From Erpobdella octoculata (lineage: Eukaryota > Annelida > Clitellata > Hirudinida > Erpobdellidae), in NCBI GenBank assembly GCA_963978895.1, contig OZ022240.1:15985217-16049216 (forward strand): 64,000 nt of DNA, written 5' to 3'. Both the position numbers and the translations under genes were made by a program. The notes under the pieces were generated by a model that made no database searches, had not been told where the DNA came from, and saw only the letters and a program-made list of their open reading frames with translations. Below are positions 1 to 12,275 of the stretch, piece by piece. How positions within the stretch are numbered: position 1 is the stretch's first letter; each line of letters begins with the position of its first letter.

Positions 1-246
1 TTAAATGCAACACTGTGGATGGATATGTTATGCATAGGAATTAGCATGTGTTTAAAAGTTTTTTTTAATAATAATACAACTCTGGGTCATTTATAAGATA
101 TGCTTAGCCTATGTTATAATTTGTTCGAAATTAATAAGTAAGAATTGTGTATTTCATGGAAGCATTATTTAATTACTCATGATTTTGAATATTACTTTTC
201 AATCATATTTTAAATAATAAATCAGGATAATTTCTACTGATATTAG
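1..246. other. intron or upstream part of PLA2G6
   Basis: AT-rich sequence with no coding signal that I can see. It precedes the first recognisable ankyrin exon, whose acceptor AG lies at 245-246, so it is most likely intron of the phospholipase gene that continues off the left edge. Confidence 0.5.
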
Positions 247-3200
247 ATGTTAGCTTCTAGAGATGCATCTCTCATCAATCAATTTAACAATGATGGTGAG
301 ACAGCATTGCATGTGGCTTGTTTGAGTGACTTGCCTGACAATGTGGAGATGCTTTTGAGATGGAAAGTCAACCCAGCACTCACTGAATGCCACAGATATC
401 CAATTCACTATGCTGCTGCAAGTAATAGCACTAGGTTTGTCTATATTTTTTTATTTCAATATATGCTTAATTTTCACATTTATGAGAATTATTTTTTTTA
501 GTTTATTAAAACATAACCTTCTTAATAAATAATAGACCTTGCTAATGGCTTGGCACCAGTGATTATTTCGTTAACGGAAATAGAAATTAAAACGATAATT
601 ATTAATTTTTGTTAACGAAAACTGAAACGAAAACTAGAATAGAATGTCAAAATGAAACTAAAATAAAAATTAGTTAGTTAGAACGAAATAGAAATAAAAA
701 TTAATTTTTTTTCGAAACGAAATAGAAATAGAAAATAATTTTTTAAAACGAAATAAAAAATATCTATTAAAAACAAAATAAAAATTAATTGACTAATAAT
801 CACTAATGCAAATTTAATTGAATTTCTTAAATTTCGCTTCTATGGTACTTTTTTTTAACATGCTTTTGCCGCCTTGCCGCTTCAATTGTTTATTCATTTT
901 CTATTGTATTCGTGTTTTGGTTTGTCGTTATTTAATGAATCAGAAATGTCGACAGCTGGCGTTGGTTTGTCGAAAATGTTTTCTGGTCGTAAACGCGAAA
1001 GGTTAGTTTGTTTGTCTAGCGAAAAAATATATTTGTAACGTCAATGGTGCTATACAGCCATAAACCAGTGCGGTTTTCAACGGACCGGTAAAAAATTCAG
1101 AAGCACAGTGATACTTAGCCACTAATATATCGAACCAGACACAGCTATCTAGATATATCGACGAAATACGTATATCTAGTGCTGACCATAGCCAAGATTT
1201 GATACAGTTTTGGATTGCTCGACAGTCTATATATCGCTACTTTCCCTCTTGGCTTTGGACATACTGGCAGCACCTGCTTCATAGGCATATGTGGAGAACA
1301 TTTTTTTCATTATGTGGCTTTTTGAGCAGAGGGAAGAGACATAGACTGAAAAAATCTTAAAAATTAGAGTTTTTAAATGCTTTTATTTATTTTCACTTGT
1401 CTCTCTGTTTGTTTGTTTGTCTGTGGTGATCAAATCTTAGAAACAAAAATTCACGCACTTTTCAACCACCTACTAGAGCTTTAAAACTTTCAGGAAAGCT
1501 TTATTCTGGATGTCAAAACATGAATTTAATGTTTCCGACATGAATTAGGCCTTAAACCAATTAAAATTAATCAAATCAAATTAATTCTTGCTATCTAGTG
1601 ACTGTAATAAGTTGTTTATGCATAAGTCGCCAGAGGTCCAAAATAATTAAACAGTATGGATGTTTATTTATAAGTCGCCAGAGGTCCAATATACAAGATT
1701 GAGCGTAACGGTTGTTTTAGATTCAAAAATTTTAGTTCGTTGACTCAGATAAAAAGGCAAGTAAAAGCATTTCTTTAAAAAAAATTTTTTTTTCTTTGCT
1801 TGATTTAAATTGAAAAAACAGTTTTTAATTGACTTTAGTTTAGTTAAAACTGCAAAATAAGAAGGTTGCAAACGAAACTAAAGTTATTAATAATTCAAAA
1901 CGAAAACGAAATGGTAATAATAATTCCTGATGCAAACTAAACTGAAATTAAAATTATTGAAAAATTCAAAACTAAAACGAAACGGTAATAATAATTCTGG
2001 TTGCAAAACGAAACTGAAACTAAAACTAAATTTATCTCTGAAATTAATTAATCACTGCTTGGCACAGGTTAAAATTTCTTTTAATCTATTTTGTGTATTA
2101 AATAAATAAAACCTTATTTTTGTCAGCTATTATATTTTTATGAGTATTTTATATTTCAGGTGTGTAGCAGTTCTACATAGATGGGATCCAAAAATAATAA
2201 ATATTAAAGATGAATTAAATGGAAATTCTGTTTTACATATTGCAGATGGCAGAGAGGTTTGTAATTTCCATGTTTTCAAAATTATTTTTTTTCTTGTTAT
2301 TGCAACTGATAGTGTTGCTGTTCAATGAATCATATTATTTAAAGAATTTTCTTTTAAAGATGATTTGCTGCTTGACTGAACTAGGCTGTAGTTTGGAGTT
2401 AAGAAACGTAAAAAATCAGACAGCTCTTCTTTCAAGGGTTGAAAATGGTGATTTTGCTTCTTCACTCGCTCTCTTGATTGCTGGTGCCGATGTTTCTGCC
2501 AGAGATGCCTCAGATAATGGGGTTCTGCACTTAGCAGTCCAAGTATGTCAGTTCATCTTACATTTATTCTGTAATCCTAAACAGTATTAAAGACTGTGCA
2601 GAAAGGCAATGAACTGCAAGAAAAGAATTTAAAATATAATTAAGGTAATAATTAACTGATGAAATTGCTGCAGAATGGTGGAATGAGTTGTTCAAATATA
2701 TGTTGTGTGTAAAGTGCGCACAATGATACAGTCACAATTCTATTTTATGGGCAAATTCAAAACCTAAGACTGAAAAGTAGTTTCTAGTGTTGGATGTTTT
2801 AGTTGAGAATTAAAATAAATATTTGCTTGTTTCAATTTTTGTCAGTTATGAATATTGCCAAATTTAATATTTGATATTTAAGGAAGATCATCCAGATCTG
2901 GTGCAGCTGCTGATAGTCTTTGGTGCCAATGTTAACCTTTGTAACTCTGAAGGATTTTCTCCGAGACACCTAGCAGCTTGCTCTACTGGAACGCACAGGT
3001 TAGGTTCAAGAAAAGTTTTATATATGTATTCTATTTTAGATAGAAAAATTATTATTATTAAATATTATTTTCATTGTTTTCAAATTATCAGATTTCTTTG
3101 AGACTGCTTGGCATTTTATAGTAGCCTAATTGGCTGCTTGCCGAATTCTATCAGTATGTTGAGTGTGTTTGTATGTGTTCGTGTGCTCTAAAAAATAAAA

Positions 3201-6200
3201 ATTTTTGACATTGCTTAACATGGGCTTAGTTGTTAAACTTCTAGGCCACTGATTAGAACAGCCATATCTTAGGTGATTGATTGCCTTACCGCTATACCAC
3301 CAGCGCCCGCCCAGCACATTGAAAGCTCATGTGAAAATCATGGCACAAATTGGTCTTAGATCGGTTTGATGACAAAAAGAAAAACATCCGGTTTTTTTTT
3401 ATATCACGGTCTGTGTTATTGATTTTATTATTATTTCATATTACAGTGATCTCATGGTTCATTATTTACACATGGTTGGTGCTGTTAGATGTGACAAATC
3501 TAAGATGAGTTGTCAAAATAGATGTTCATATAACGGTTCATCTGATGGAAAAGGAAAGGAAACGACTGAGTCAAATGATCAGCTAAAAACTTGTAAGAAA
3601 TTACAAAAGTCAATTAATTTTTAATTATTTACTTGTCAGCAGGATGTATATTTTATAGGTTCTTCATCTTACGATGTAGGAAGTAGCATGGTCTAATAAT
3701 AGCCTCAGTTTTTAATATCTTATTTCAGTAGTGGATGACTTCAGTGAATCATCAGCAATATTTGCTGCTTTGTCTAGATCTGAAAGCTCGACAAGTTTTG
3801 AGCCGAATTCCATGCAATATGAGAAGCCAGGGGACAGAGTATGAAGAGTTCTTTTTTTTATCATACTTTTATTTTTTGTCACTTATTCTTATCATTGTTC
3901 AAATTCGTAAGTTTTTCAATTTTGTCTGATTAATAGCTATATGAAATCAATGCAAGTTTTCTTCTTAGAAGTCAAACATGTGTGATGATGTGGAAATGTT
4001 TTGTTATTTAGTATTTTATTCCAAATATTTTATATATTTATAGGAAAGTATTGTTTTAATGCCAGATATTATGCCTTGATGGTGGAGGAATACGAGGTTT
4101 AGTAACAATAAAATTACTCATGGCCATTGAAGAAATCACTGGTCAACCAATACGAAAGTGTTTTGATTGGATCGGAGGTACAAGTACTGGTGGAATTCTC
4201 ACCATTGGACTTCTCCAAGGTTCATTAGTTCTATAGGATTAGTTCTATATGATTAGTTCTATATGATTACATTGATGTTGTGTTTATCTTATTTGAAATG
4301 GAAATATCTATTGCAAATCTTTATTACTTTGAACATTTATGTGTGAATTATGATTACCCTATTTTGCCAGTTTTAAAATTAATAATTGCAATTATTTTTA
4401 GATATAAAATACAGGCTTTCAATTGATTTTATTTTCAGCACTTGAAGAAATAATAATAATTGATTTATTATTTTGATTTGATTATATTTAATATGTTTGA
4501 TTATTTATAAGACAATAAATTGTTTTTATTTTTTTATTCATTCAGGAAAATCTTTAAGCTACATGATGGGTGCTTATTTCCAAATGAAGAATGATGTTTT
4601 CCAAGGGAAAAGACCGTACGACTCTGAGCTGCTTGAATCATTCATCAAACGAGAATTTGGAGAGTGGTCAAAGATGTCTGATATTGGAGAGCCAAAGTAA
4701 TTTGTTTTGTGTGTTATTAATGTCTACATTCTGCTTAAATGTAGATGCTGCTGTGGTAACATTTGACTGCAAATTTAAGAAAATATTGAACTTTAAAAAA
4801 ACTGTAACGTTTTTGTTTTGTCTTCCAGAGTTATGTTGATGAGTGTGGTGGCAGACAGAATGCCAGCAGAATTGTATGTTTTTAAGAATTATGAAATACC
4901 TGGAGTCTCTCACAATCCCTTCATATCACCGTTCAAAAAGTTTCCACCTATCCCTCGTCCTCAAGGCATGTGTTATTATTTGTATCGGTGTCTTGAAAAT
5001 TTGTTTACTCTAAGGCAATCTGGTGTGGCATACCAATTTGCTTGTGTGGCATACCAATTTGCTTGTCTGGCATGCCAATTTCTTTGTGTGGTATGCCATT
5101 TTCTTTGTGTGGCATGCCATTTTGTTTGTGTGGCATGCCAATTTGTTTGTGTGGCATCAAATTTTTTTGTGTGGCATACCAATTTGTTTGTGTGGCATAA
5201 TAATTGGTTTTTTTAAGATTTTTAATAAAGCCAAAAAAATTGAAGCTTTGAAAGTACATCATTTATTTAAAATTTGAAGTTCAACATCTTTTAGTGGGAT
5301 TCATTGTCTCTGCAAACAAATATACATTATTTGTAGTTTAAGTTAAACAAACACATTTCAGCATCTCTTTACCAATTATCTGTATATTTTTGATCTGTTA
5401 AAGAATGTTTGGCAATATGTTTTGAAATGATAGAAAATATATAAAAAAAATGATAGGAAAAGACCACAGAGCATACAAATAGTCAAAAAAGCAAACAAAT
5501 TACAAGACACTGGTTTATATCTTAATGAATTTAATATTGGTCAGGTTTTATTATTTGTATCATAATTAATTAAATAATAATGGTAAAGAAGCGACTGCCT
5601 CTTAATTTAACTTGATGAGCAAGTGTGTCCTTATCCAAACTTTAAGATATTTTTTCTGCTGAGGCATCCGGTCTTGGTATTCTTTTGATTGAACCTTCAA
5701 TTACCCCTGGAGTTATTGATTTATTATTGATTATGGTTAGGACAGAATTATTGGATAAATAGGTGGTATGTAGAAACAGATGTATGACGTTATTTGGCAT
5801 TTATGAGATTTTTTATCTATTTCCTCCTATCAGAGATGTTCTTTTTTTTATTAGTTTTAACTTTTCAAATGCAGATCAGTTGATTTGGCAAGCAGTTAGA
5901 GCAACTGGTGCAGCACCAACGTACTTCAGGGCATCAGGAAGGTTCATAGATGGAGGACTCGTTTCAAACAATCCATCGCTCGATGTTCTTACAGAGATCC
6001 ACAAGTACAACACAGCTTGCAAAGCTACTGTTAATAATTTATACTTTTTTAACTCTGAAAATAGATGAGAAAATGTTATAGTTGAATTATCATTTAGGGA
6101 AAAATTCTAGAAATCCCCCCACTCCACGTTGTTGTCTCTCTGGGCACGGGAAAAATTCCTCTACGTTTTATGGAAGACTGCGATGTTTATCGACCTGGAA

Positions 6201-6729
6201 TCTTTGATTTCACGCGAGTTGTTACCGGTGCAATAAACCTTGGAGAGCTGTTAATAAACCAAGCAAGTGTTTTTGACATGTTTGTTTTCATATGCTTTAA
6301 ATTAGCTTCACTTGTCTGTTTAGATGGAATCTTTTAATCAATTTTATATAAAATTCTTGACTACCTAGAGATTTGAATCTTTCAGCATAAACATAAAATG
6401 GATGACAAAACATTATTTATTAATTTTTTTTAATAAGTGTATCCTTAAAAATGTTTTTAATTTATTTACTTAAAAATATTTATTCATTTAAGTTAGTTTT
6501 AATTAAAATATTATAGGCCACTCAATCTGAAGGTCAATCTGTGAATCGAGCAGCAGCTTGGTGTAACATGATAGATGTACCTTTCTTCAGGTTCAGTCCA
6601 CAGCTATCAGAATTCATTCCTTTAGATTGTACTGATGATTCAGTTCTCATTAACATGCTTTGGGAGACTCAGTGCTACATACATAGAAATCATGAGAAGA
6701 TTGCGCAATTGGGTAGTCTATTACTGTGA
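247..6729 (+). CDS. PLA2G6: Group VI calcium-independent phospholipase A2 (5' partial)
   Basis: Hydrolyses the acyl ester of glycerophospholipids without calcium; family members act at cytosolic membranes and mitochondria. Exons placed: 247-434, 2160-2256, 2360-2542, 2883-2998, 3447-3592, 3729-3838, 4066-4219, 4546-4696, 4829-4965, 5875-6029, 6098-6262, 6517-6729 (TGA at 6727-6729). Together they give 1815 nt in one frame, 604 residues. The first five encode ankyrin repeats ([25 protein letters not shown]). From 4066 comes the patatin-like domain: glycine-rich GGGIRG (4081-4098), nucleophile elbow GTSTG with its Ser codon at 4183-4185, and the dyad Asp of DGG at 5949-5951. The C-terminus matches the vertebrate enzyme closely, including the WETQCYI and LLL end. 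About 150-200 N-terminal residues should lie left of the window. The first exon's acceptor is uncertain (247 or 261). Two introns use GC donors. The catalytic residues are intact, so the gene is probably functional. Confidence 0.93.
557..2057. mobile_element. hAT-type transposon in a PLA2G6 intron
   Basis: Flanked by exact 8-bp duplications CTTGGCAC (549-556 and 2058-2065). Both ends begin CAGTGATTA as inverted repeats. Near the ends it has degenerate repeats around CGAAACGAAATAGAAAT and their complements. No transposase is readable, so it is non-autonomous. A short internal duplication, TAAGTCGCCAGAGGTCCAA, occurs near 1623 and 1671. Confidence 0.85.
3126..3310 (-). mobile_element. tRNA-derived SINE in a PLA2G6 intron
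   Basis: Read on the minus strand the sequence starts GGGCGCTGGTGGTATAGCGG. TGGTATAGCGG fits the RNA polymerase III A box. About 30 bases further on, GTTCTAATC is one mismatch from the B box GTTCRANNC. A tRNA-unrelated body follows and ends in a degenerate CACA-rich tail. The cloverleaf does not close, so this is not a functional tRNA. Confidence 0.55.
4966..4967 (+). other. GC splice donor (GC-AG intron 4966-5874)
   Basis: The exon ends CCTCAAG and is followed by GCATGT. Joining at this GC to the acceptor at 5873-5874 gives the family-conserved DQL(I/V)W in frame. The only nearby GT, five bases on (ATGTGTT), would put the next exon out of frame. Confidence 0.75.
5020..5203 (+). repeat. minisatellite of about 21-22 bp
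   Basis: About eight copies of TGTGTGGCATRCCAATTTGY in tandem, with substitutions of one to three bases per copy. It lies inside the GC-AG intron of PLA2G6. The open frames across it on both strands are by-products of the repeat. Confidence 0.9.
6263..6264 (+). other. GC splice donor (GC-AG intron 6263-6516)
   Basis: The exon ends AAC CAA and is followed by GCAAGT, a classic GC donor. Joined to the acceptor at 6515-6516 it reads NQATQSEG in frame. Using the downstream GT instead brings in a stop five codons later. Confidence 0.8.
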
Positions 6730-7166
6730 TACAATTAGTACTACAAGATATTTATTCAGTCATTAATCCTATTTTAATATGCAGTTTAAGTTCAATATGC
6801 AATTAAGAAGATCTGCAAATGTTATGTACTGCAGAAAATACCTTGACTTTTTTTACCATGTAGGCATTCTCGCAGTGATATTTTGTTTGCTAGTAATTTC
6901 CACTAATTCATTCCATATAATTTTAAAGTTAGTACATCACCATGAATCCTCCTTTATTGCTCCAGCCATTGGGTCAATTTAGTTATAAATTTTACATTTT
7001 TCCAGAATTAAAATTTGGATAGATATTATATATTGTTGGTATTAAAAAATACATCTTTGTAAAAAAAAAGTCATTACAATTTAAAAAAAAAGTGAAATTG
7101 AGTTGTTTGATTCTCGATGCATTTAATTTTGGTGGCAAATATATATGAGTAATTATTTTATTACTA

Positions 7167-7169
<3 letters not shown>
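6730..7169. other. PLA2G6 3' flank
   Basis: AT-rich sequence after the stop codon, presumably 3' UTR and spacer. No canonical AATAAA was found close to the stop. No further gene was seen. Confidence 0.5.
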
Positions 7170-7255
<86 letters not shown>

Positions 7256-7445
7256 TTATGTATGTCTGTATGCATTGCTACACCATTCATCGGATCGTAA
7301 TGAAATTTACACACAACCTTTAGAGTCAATAGGTTTTGTGAAAAAAATTGAAATTGAATTGGGAGAGCGAGCGGAAACAAGAACTGGAGAATGAGCGGGA
7401 ACGAAAAGCGACCGAGAGCGAAAGAGCCGAGCAAAAAGTGAATCA
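7170..7445 (+). mobile_element. Helitron A fragment, 5' half
   Basis: A (TA)n tract (about 7172-7251) runs into a sequence shared with the copies at 7976-8491 and 30634-32106 (GCATTGCTACACCATTCATC, then ACACAACCTTT). The GGGAACG-rich body follows, but the copy stops near 7445 without the hairpin and CTAG end, so it is 3'-truncated. Confidence 0.7.
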
Positions 7446-7975
7446 AAGTGGTGAGAACTCAAACTGGTCAAGCCGAGAAATCTGGTAAGAACATTTTTAT
7501 CTTCAACTATAAATACTCAATTTATTCCACACTGACTAGACCTGATATTCAAGGTTCTTCTGGCAAATTTTGCAGCAAATCAAATATTTTGCAACTGGAA
7601 AAGTGGATTTTTATTTTCCTAAAAAAGCCAGACGTGGAAATAAATTTTCCCAATGTAAAACCGTAAAAAACGGTCAGCAGCTTAAAAAGTATTTGATCTG
7701 AAGGTCCTTTTAAACAACTGTGGAAGTGCTGACGCTATCTTTTTTGGTCAATGAACCTTCTTCTACGCAGACTTGATGAGAATGTAGTGAGTGGGATACA
7801 GCGGGGACGATGCCAGTTTGTGAAACATAGTAATAGAAAAACCCCAGCACTACAAAGGTCATCTAGAAAGATATGCAGACAAACTCTAGATTTTACGCTC
7901 TGTCAGTGTATTGCTGTAAATTAATAGAGACAACGTCAGCTACAGTAGCTGACGTTGTCGTCATTTATTAACTGA
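7446..7975. other. intergenic sequence with a perfect palindrome
   Basis: No supported gene. The short open frame near 7448-7666 resembles nothing I recognise. The stretch ends in a striking inverted repeat at 7929-7959, listed separately. Confidence 0.5.
7929..7959. repeat. perfect 31-bp palindrome
   Basis: Arms GACAACGTCAGCTAC and GTAGCTGACGTTGTC are exact complements around a single central A. It lies 16 bp outside the CTAG terminus of the adjacent Helitron. Confidence 0.95.
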
Positions 7976-8222
7976 CTAGCGGGGGCACCCGGCGTTGCCC
8001 GGGGTTTTTAGAGGTTTTTCTAATGTTTGTCTCTCTCGCTCCCGTTTCCTTCTCCGCTTAACCGTTCCCGGTCGCTTTTCCGCTCTCGGTCGTTTTCCAG
8101 CTCCTGGTCGCTTTCCCGCTCCCGGTTGTTTTCCCGTTCTCGGTCGCTTTTCCCTTCCCGCTCTATCTTTCATTCTCAGTTGGCTTCCCGTTCCCGTTTT
8201 TGCTCATTTATGTATGTATATG

Positions 8223-8303
<81 letters not shown>

Positions 8304-8491
8304 CCCGCTCACTCACCCGCTCCTCTCCGCTCATTTTGTGACGGATTTTAATTTTTTTTCATTATATTTGATTCCCCTTGACTCTCAAGGTTGTGTGAAA
8401 ATTTCATTACGATCGGATGAATGGTGTAGCAATACATAAAGGACATACATACATACATACATACATACATTAATGTATATATATATATAGA
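7976..8491 (-). mobile_element. complete non-autonomous Helitron A
   Basis: Read on the minus strand it starts TCTATATATATATAC at 8491. It ends with hairpin CCCGGGCAACGCCGGG followed by a short GC-rich spacer and CTAG at 7979-7976. The flanking bases are A and T, the Helitron target. The body is a GGGAACGGGAAAGCGACC-type degenerate minisatellite with a (TA)n tract at about 8228-8300. It has no Rep or helicase coding. Long open frames here come from the stop-poor repeat. Confidence 0.85.
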
Positions 8492-10167
8492 TAACTCAGT
8501 AACTGAGTACTATACAATATAAAGGCTACTTAAAGAATTGTTTGCAGTACTGAATCATACTAAAAAATTTTGGACTTTGGAAAGACTGACAACAAACTAA
8601 AAGTGAAGTAGATTATGAAATAAACGTAAAATTAAATTGTATGATTTGTTTAAGATAAATTAAAAAAATATAATATTTTTAAAAAAGTAATACAAATTAA
8701 AAAATTTTTAATATAAAAAGTCTCCGCGGGTCGCACTTTGGAGACCCCTGTTTTAAAGCAATCTTTTGAATAGAGATTATCTAACCGCTACTTGCGTGCG
8801 GTGTTGTTTTATTGTAGAAGTCTTGTAGGTACTACGGGTTGACCGGAGACATCTGTGTTCAGTGCAGTCGTGGTGGTCCGGTGGTAGAAACAAATAAATT
8901 TTGAAAGAACCTGATCGCAGCGACATTCTCTAGGGGACGCTTTGGGGAGAAATTGTGACACGACAAAGCTCAAGAGGAATATCAAAATAAAAATGTTGGA
9001 AGTATGCGTTGTAAATCTACACTTTACCAACATTTTGTTTAGATGAGTAGGTAGGTGTCAGTGGGAGCACGTGTCCCGGGCGCCATTTGGAAGGAGCACC
9101 AAAAGCCTTTTGGAAGGGGCGCCAACATTTGTAGAAAAAGTATATACGATTATTACCCCCCAGTTATCTATCAGCTATTCTTGAAGACAAAATTGCATGA
9201 TGTTTTGGAAAAAGTACCTGCGATTCTATACTCGGTCATCAGCAATTTTTAGATGAAACGGTTACAGATGGGAATTTCTAGGAGCGCATTTGTTAGACCT
9301 TGTCCCGGGCGCCAAAAACCTTAGCACAAAAAGTATGAAGCACTAATTGGTAAAACCTCTGATTACTCTTTGCTAAATTTTATATTTTTCTAAATAAAAT
9401 GCATTATGACAATTATGAGATCTTCCCGCTTATACGATAATATGTCAATAGAAAATATGCATAAAGTTATATCAAGATATCCACGTATTGTATATATAAA
9501 TAAAAGACTACGGGCGCCCTTCTTAAACCGCCACTGTAACACACCAATAAAATTTACAAGCAATTCGTATCAAACGTTTTAATTTTGTCGAAGTTTTTGA
9601 ACTTTTCTTTTGCAAAGTTTACTTACGTTATTTAGTTATCTTATATACGTTTATAAATTTGATATCTATAAGAACATGTTTCAAAATACATTTAAATTGT
9701 TTTTTTTGCACGACCTCAGAATACTATAAATAAACTAAGTATAGGTCTACTAAGAAAGTTTAATGCAAACTGCTTTTAATTTTTCATTGATCTGTGCGTA
9801 ATATTACGAAAACACTCAAATTTCATCTTTTACTTTTAAAAAAATAATAAAAAATTGTTTTTTACTTAAACTTATTTAATTTTTTAAATACTTTTTTGCA
9901 ATGCATTCAAGTTAATGTGCTTTTTACACACTACAGTGACACTACTTAACTTGACTTCTCTGTCTGTCTGTCGTCAAATTTTGCAATCGATTCTAAACTA
10001 ACTTCCCGATGAGCTAGAGACTTAAAAATGTTAAACATACCTCAAAACTGATTAACAATGTATTCTATCAAATTTTCAGATTGATTGGACAAAATTTAAT
10101 TAAATGATTATTTGTGATATTTTCGTCGAACTATTTATTGTCTATGCTAATATGCTCGTTGTTTATG

Positions 10168-10168
<1 letters not shown>
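8492..10168. other. intergenic; transposon debris
   Basis: No gene supported. The segment ending at 8750 (CACTTTGGAGACCCCTG) looks like a hAT right end whose left partner I cannot find. At 9059-9538 the ends CAGTGGGAG and CCGCCACTG resemble hAT termini, but the flanking 8-mers do not match, so this is left as a possible decayed element. Confidence 0.4.

Positions 10169-10254
<86 letters not shown>
10169..10254. repeat. (TA)n microsatellite
   Basis: About 43 uninterrupted TA dinucleotides, with no adjacent Helitron sequence. Confidence 0.97.
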
Positions 10255-10261
<7 letters not shown>

Positions 10262-10918
10262 TTTAAAAATATAAAAGTGTTTTTTTAAACTTTGTTTTTT
10301 GCTTCACTTGTTTGATTATGAAATCTCGTTTAAGAAAAGTGAATAAAATTATAAATTTAATAAAAATAGTTAAGCTTGATTATCGATTGAGCAACAAATA
10401 TATTTTCATTATATTCTTAAGTAAGCAGAAAACCCACAGATATATGAGAAAACCTGACTTCAACTGACTTGACTATATAGCCAATCCATGCGACTGAACT
10501 TTGCCGCGTCTGAATATAAACAAGCACAGCGTTGTGCGTGTCGCATGTTTGTAAATACGAGCCGGGGTCACCAATTTTAGTCAGTTGAACGAGGCTGCTC
10601 ACTTTGACGTAACTACGTATTTTAATAGTGTTGAAGAGAGTTAATTAAAATATTTATTATATACAAAAACGAGGCAATAGTATCTCCAACAATGGACATG
10701 GAACATAGTGAACCAATATGGCGAAAACTAAGTCAAAAACAAATTTTATAAAAAATTAATTCATCAAAAAATATAAAATATTTATAAAAAAGACTTTCAT
10801 TAAATATATTGTTCTGTCTGAGCTCTAAATGCATCTACTTTTTTGCTCTGCGTTGTCTAGTTTTCGAGTTTGTTTTCCTTGCCAGCGAGCTAGCCAAAGT
10901 GTTTTTAAGGTGCCTTTT
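10255..10918. other. intergenic
   Basis: AT-rich sequence with no exon or known repeat that I can support. The minus-strand open frame at 10417-10602 lacks any recognisable motif. Confidence 0.4.
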
Positions 10919-11626
10919 CAGGGACGTAAATTCAGCATTTTCCAGGGGGGGGAGCAAAATTTTCCCGCCATTTTATAGCTTAATACTGAGAGGGTTACCC
11001 GATGTTGCCCGGTTTTTTTTGCTTAGTTTTTTTATTTTTTTGCCAATGAAACGTCAAATAAATAACAGATTTTTTAATTTTTCAAACATTTTTTATCAAT
11101 GAAGTTTCCCTGCATGTCAAATGTTGTTCAGATTGCTCCTGCGGCTTGGATGTGATTATCGAATGCTCTCACACACGCATTACCTTTAATATCTCTATAA
11201 ATACGTAGGTACAAGGGTGGAAAGATGCATCCCCCCACTAGAGTATCAATTGAAATTTTTTTGGGTATAATACCTGTTTTTTTGAAAAATGGTTGTAGCT
11301 ATTTTGAGAAGAGAAAGTGGAAGTTTTTGAAAAAAAATTGGAAAAATACGACTACCCCTCACCGGTCATCAGTTTTTTTTTAATTTCTGAAACGCATCTC
11401 ACCAGAAATTTCTATAATAAACTCTAGGTTAAAAAAAAATTAAATTTTGGAAAACAGGGGGACAAATTGTCTACACACGCCAGAAGGATTCCAATATGCA
11501 TTGAATCATCACTAGGTTGAGTAAAGTTAAAATTTAAAAAATATATAGTAAATTCTAAGTAAAAAAATTTAATTTTGAAAATCAGGGGGGGGGCAAATGC
11601 CCCCTGCCCCCCAATTTACGTCCCTG
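10919..11626. mobile_element. hAT-type MITE
   Basis: Exact 8-bp duplications TGCCTTTT at 10911-10918 and 11627-11634. Inverted termini share CAGGGACGTAAATT. G-runs lie just inside each end. Near 11000 it contains a decayed Helitron-like hairpin (TTACCCGATGTTGCCCGG), suggesting a second element inside. No transposase. Confidence 0.87.
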
Positions 11627-11634
11627 TGCCTTTT

Positions 11635-12275
11635 AGAAACAAGTTTCCAAAAATGCACTAAAACAATTCTAGAATACCTGATGACTGAAGAGAGATTGTA
11701 TCTCATTTTAGTCCTAACACATTTTCACAAAGAAAAAGTTATATTAGAACTAAAAAAAAATATGTTGAAATTTTTTTTTTAGGGAATTGAATTCCCAAAA
11801 CTACCCTCTGCTGGATATGTAGGGTACGCCTATGGATCAGGCCATACATATCTAGTTGGTGTAACATGTATTTTAATAAACTAAATTTATAAGTTTTTAC
11901 AAACAAAGTAAACATGAGATAAATTGTGTTCATCCGAATCTGCTTACTCCAAAATCGCGCTCATTACCTGCTCTGCCTTCTTTCCTGAATCATTCCTGCA
12001 TCCAACTTCGTAGAAAATTCGTCTCATGCATGCAGATAGAGAGAGCGAGAGAAAGAGAGAGGACCACTCATGATGCCACGCAATTGAATAAGTACAGTTT
12101 TTAAATTGCATATTATCGAATATTTATCGAATAAGTTGTATTCAATTAATTTAAAAAAAATTCTATGAAAATGTCTTAAGTTGGGAAATCTAAAAAAATT
12201 GATTGCAGAGTAAAAGACATAACTTCAGCTATTTAATGAAAACAACCAGGTTTTAGTTCAAGGGATTTCTAAACA
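11635..12275. other. upstream region of the guanylate cyclase
   Basis: Contains a short GA-rich stretch near 12037-12060 and AT-rich sequence. The promoter and any 5' UTR exon of the cyclase should lie here, but no TATA or initiator can be distinguished from the AT-rich background. Confidence 0.4.

Noticed and set aside
7153..8351. Open frames across 7153-7446 and 7976-8351
   Set aside because: Same Helitron minisatellite and TA tracts as above.
9059..9538. hAT-like element between CAGTGGGAG and CCGCCACTG
   Set aside because: Flanking 8-mers (GTAGGTGT and TAACACAC) do not match, so the boundaries are not supported.
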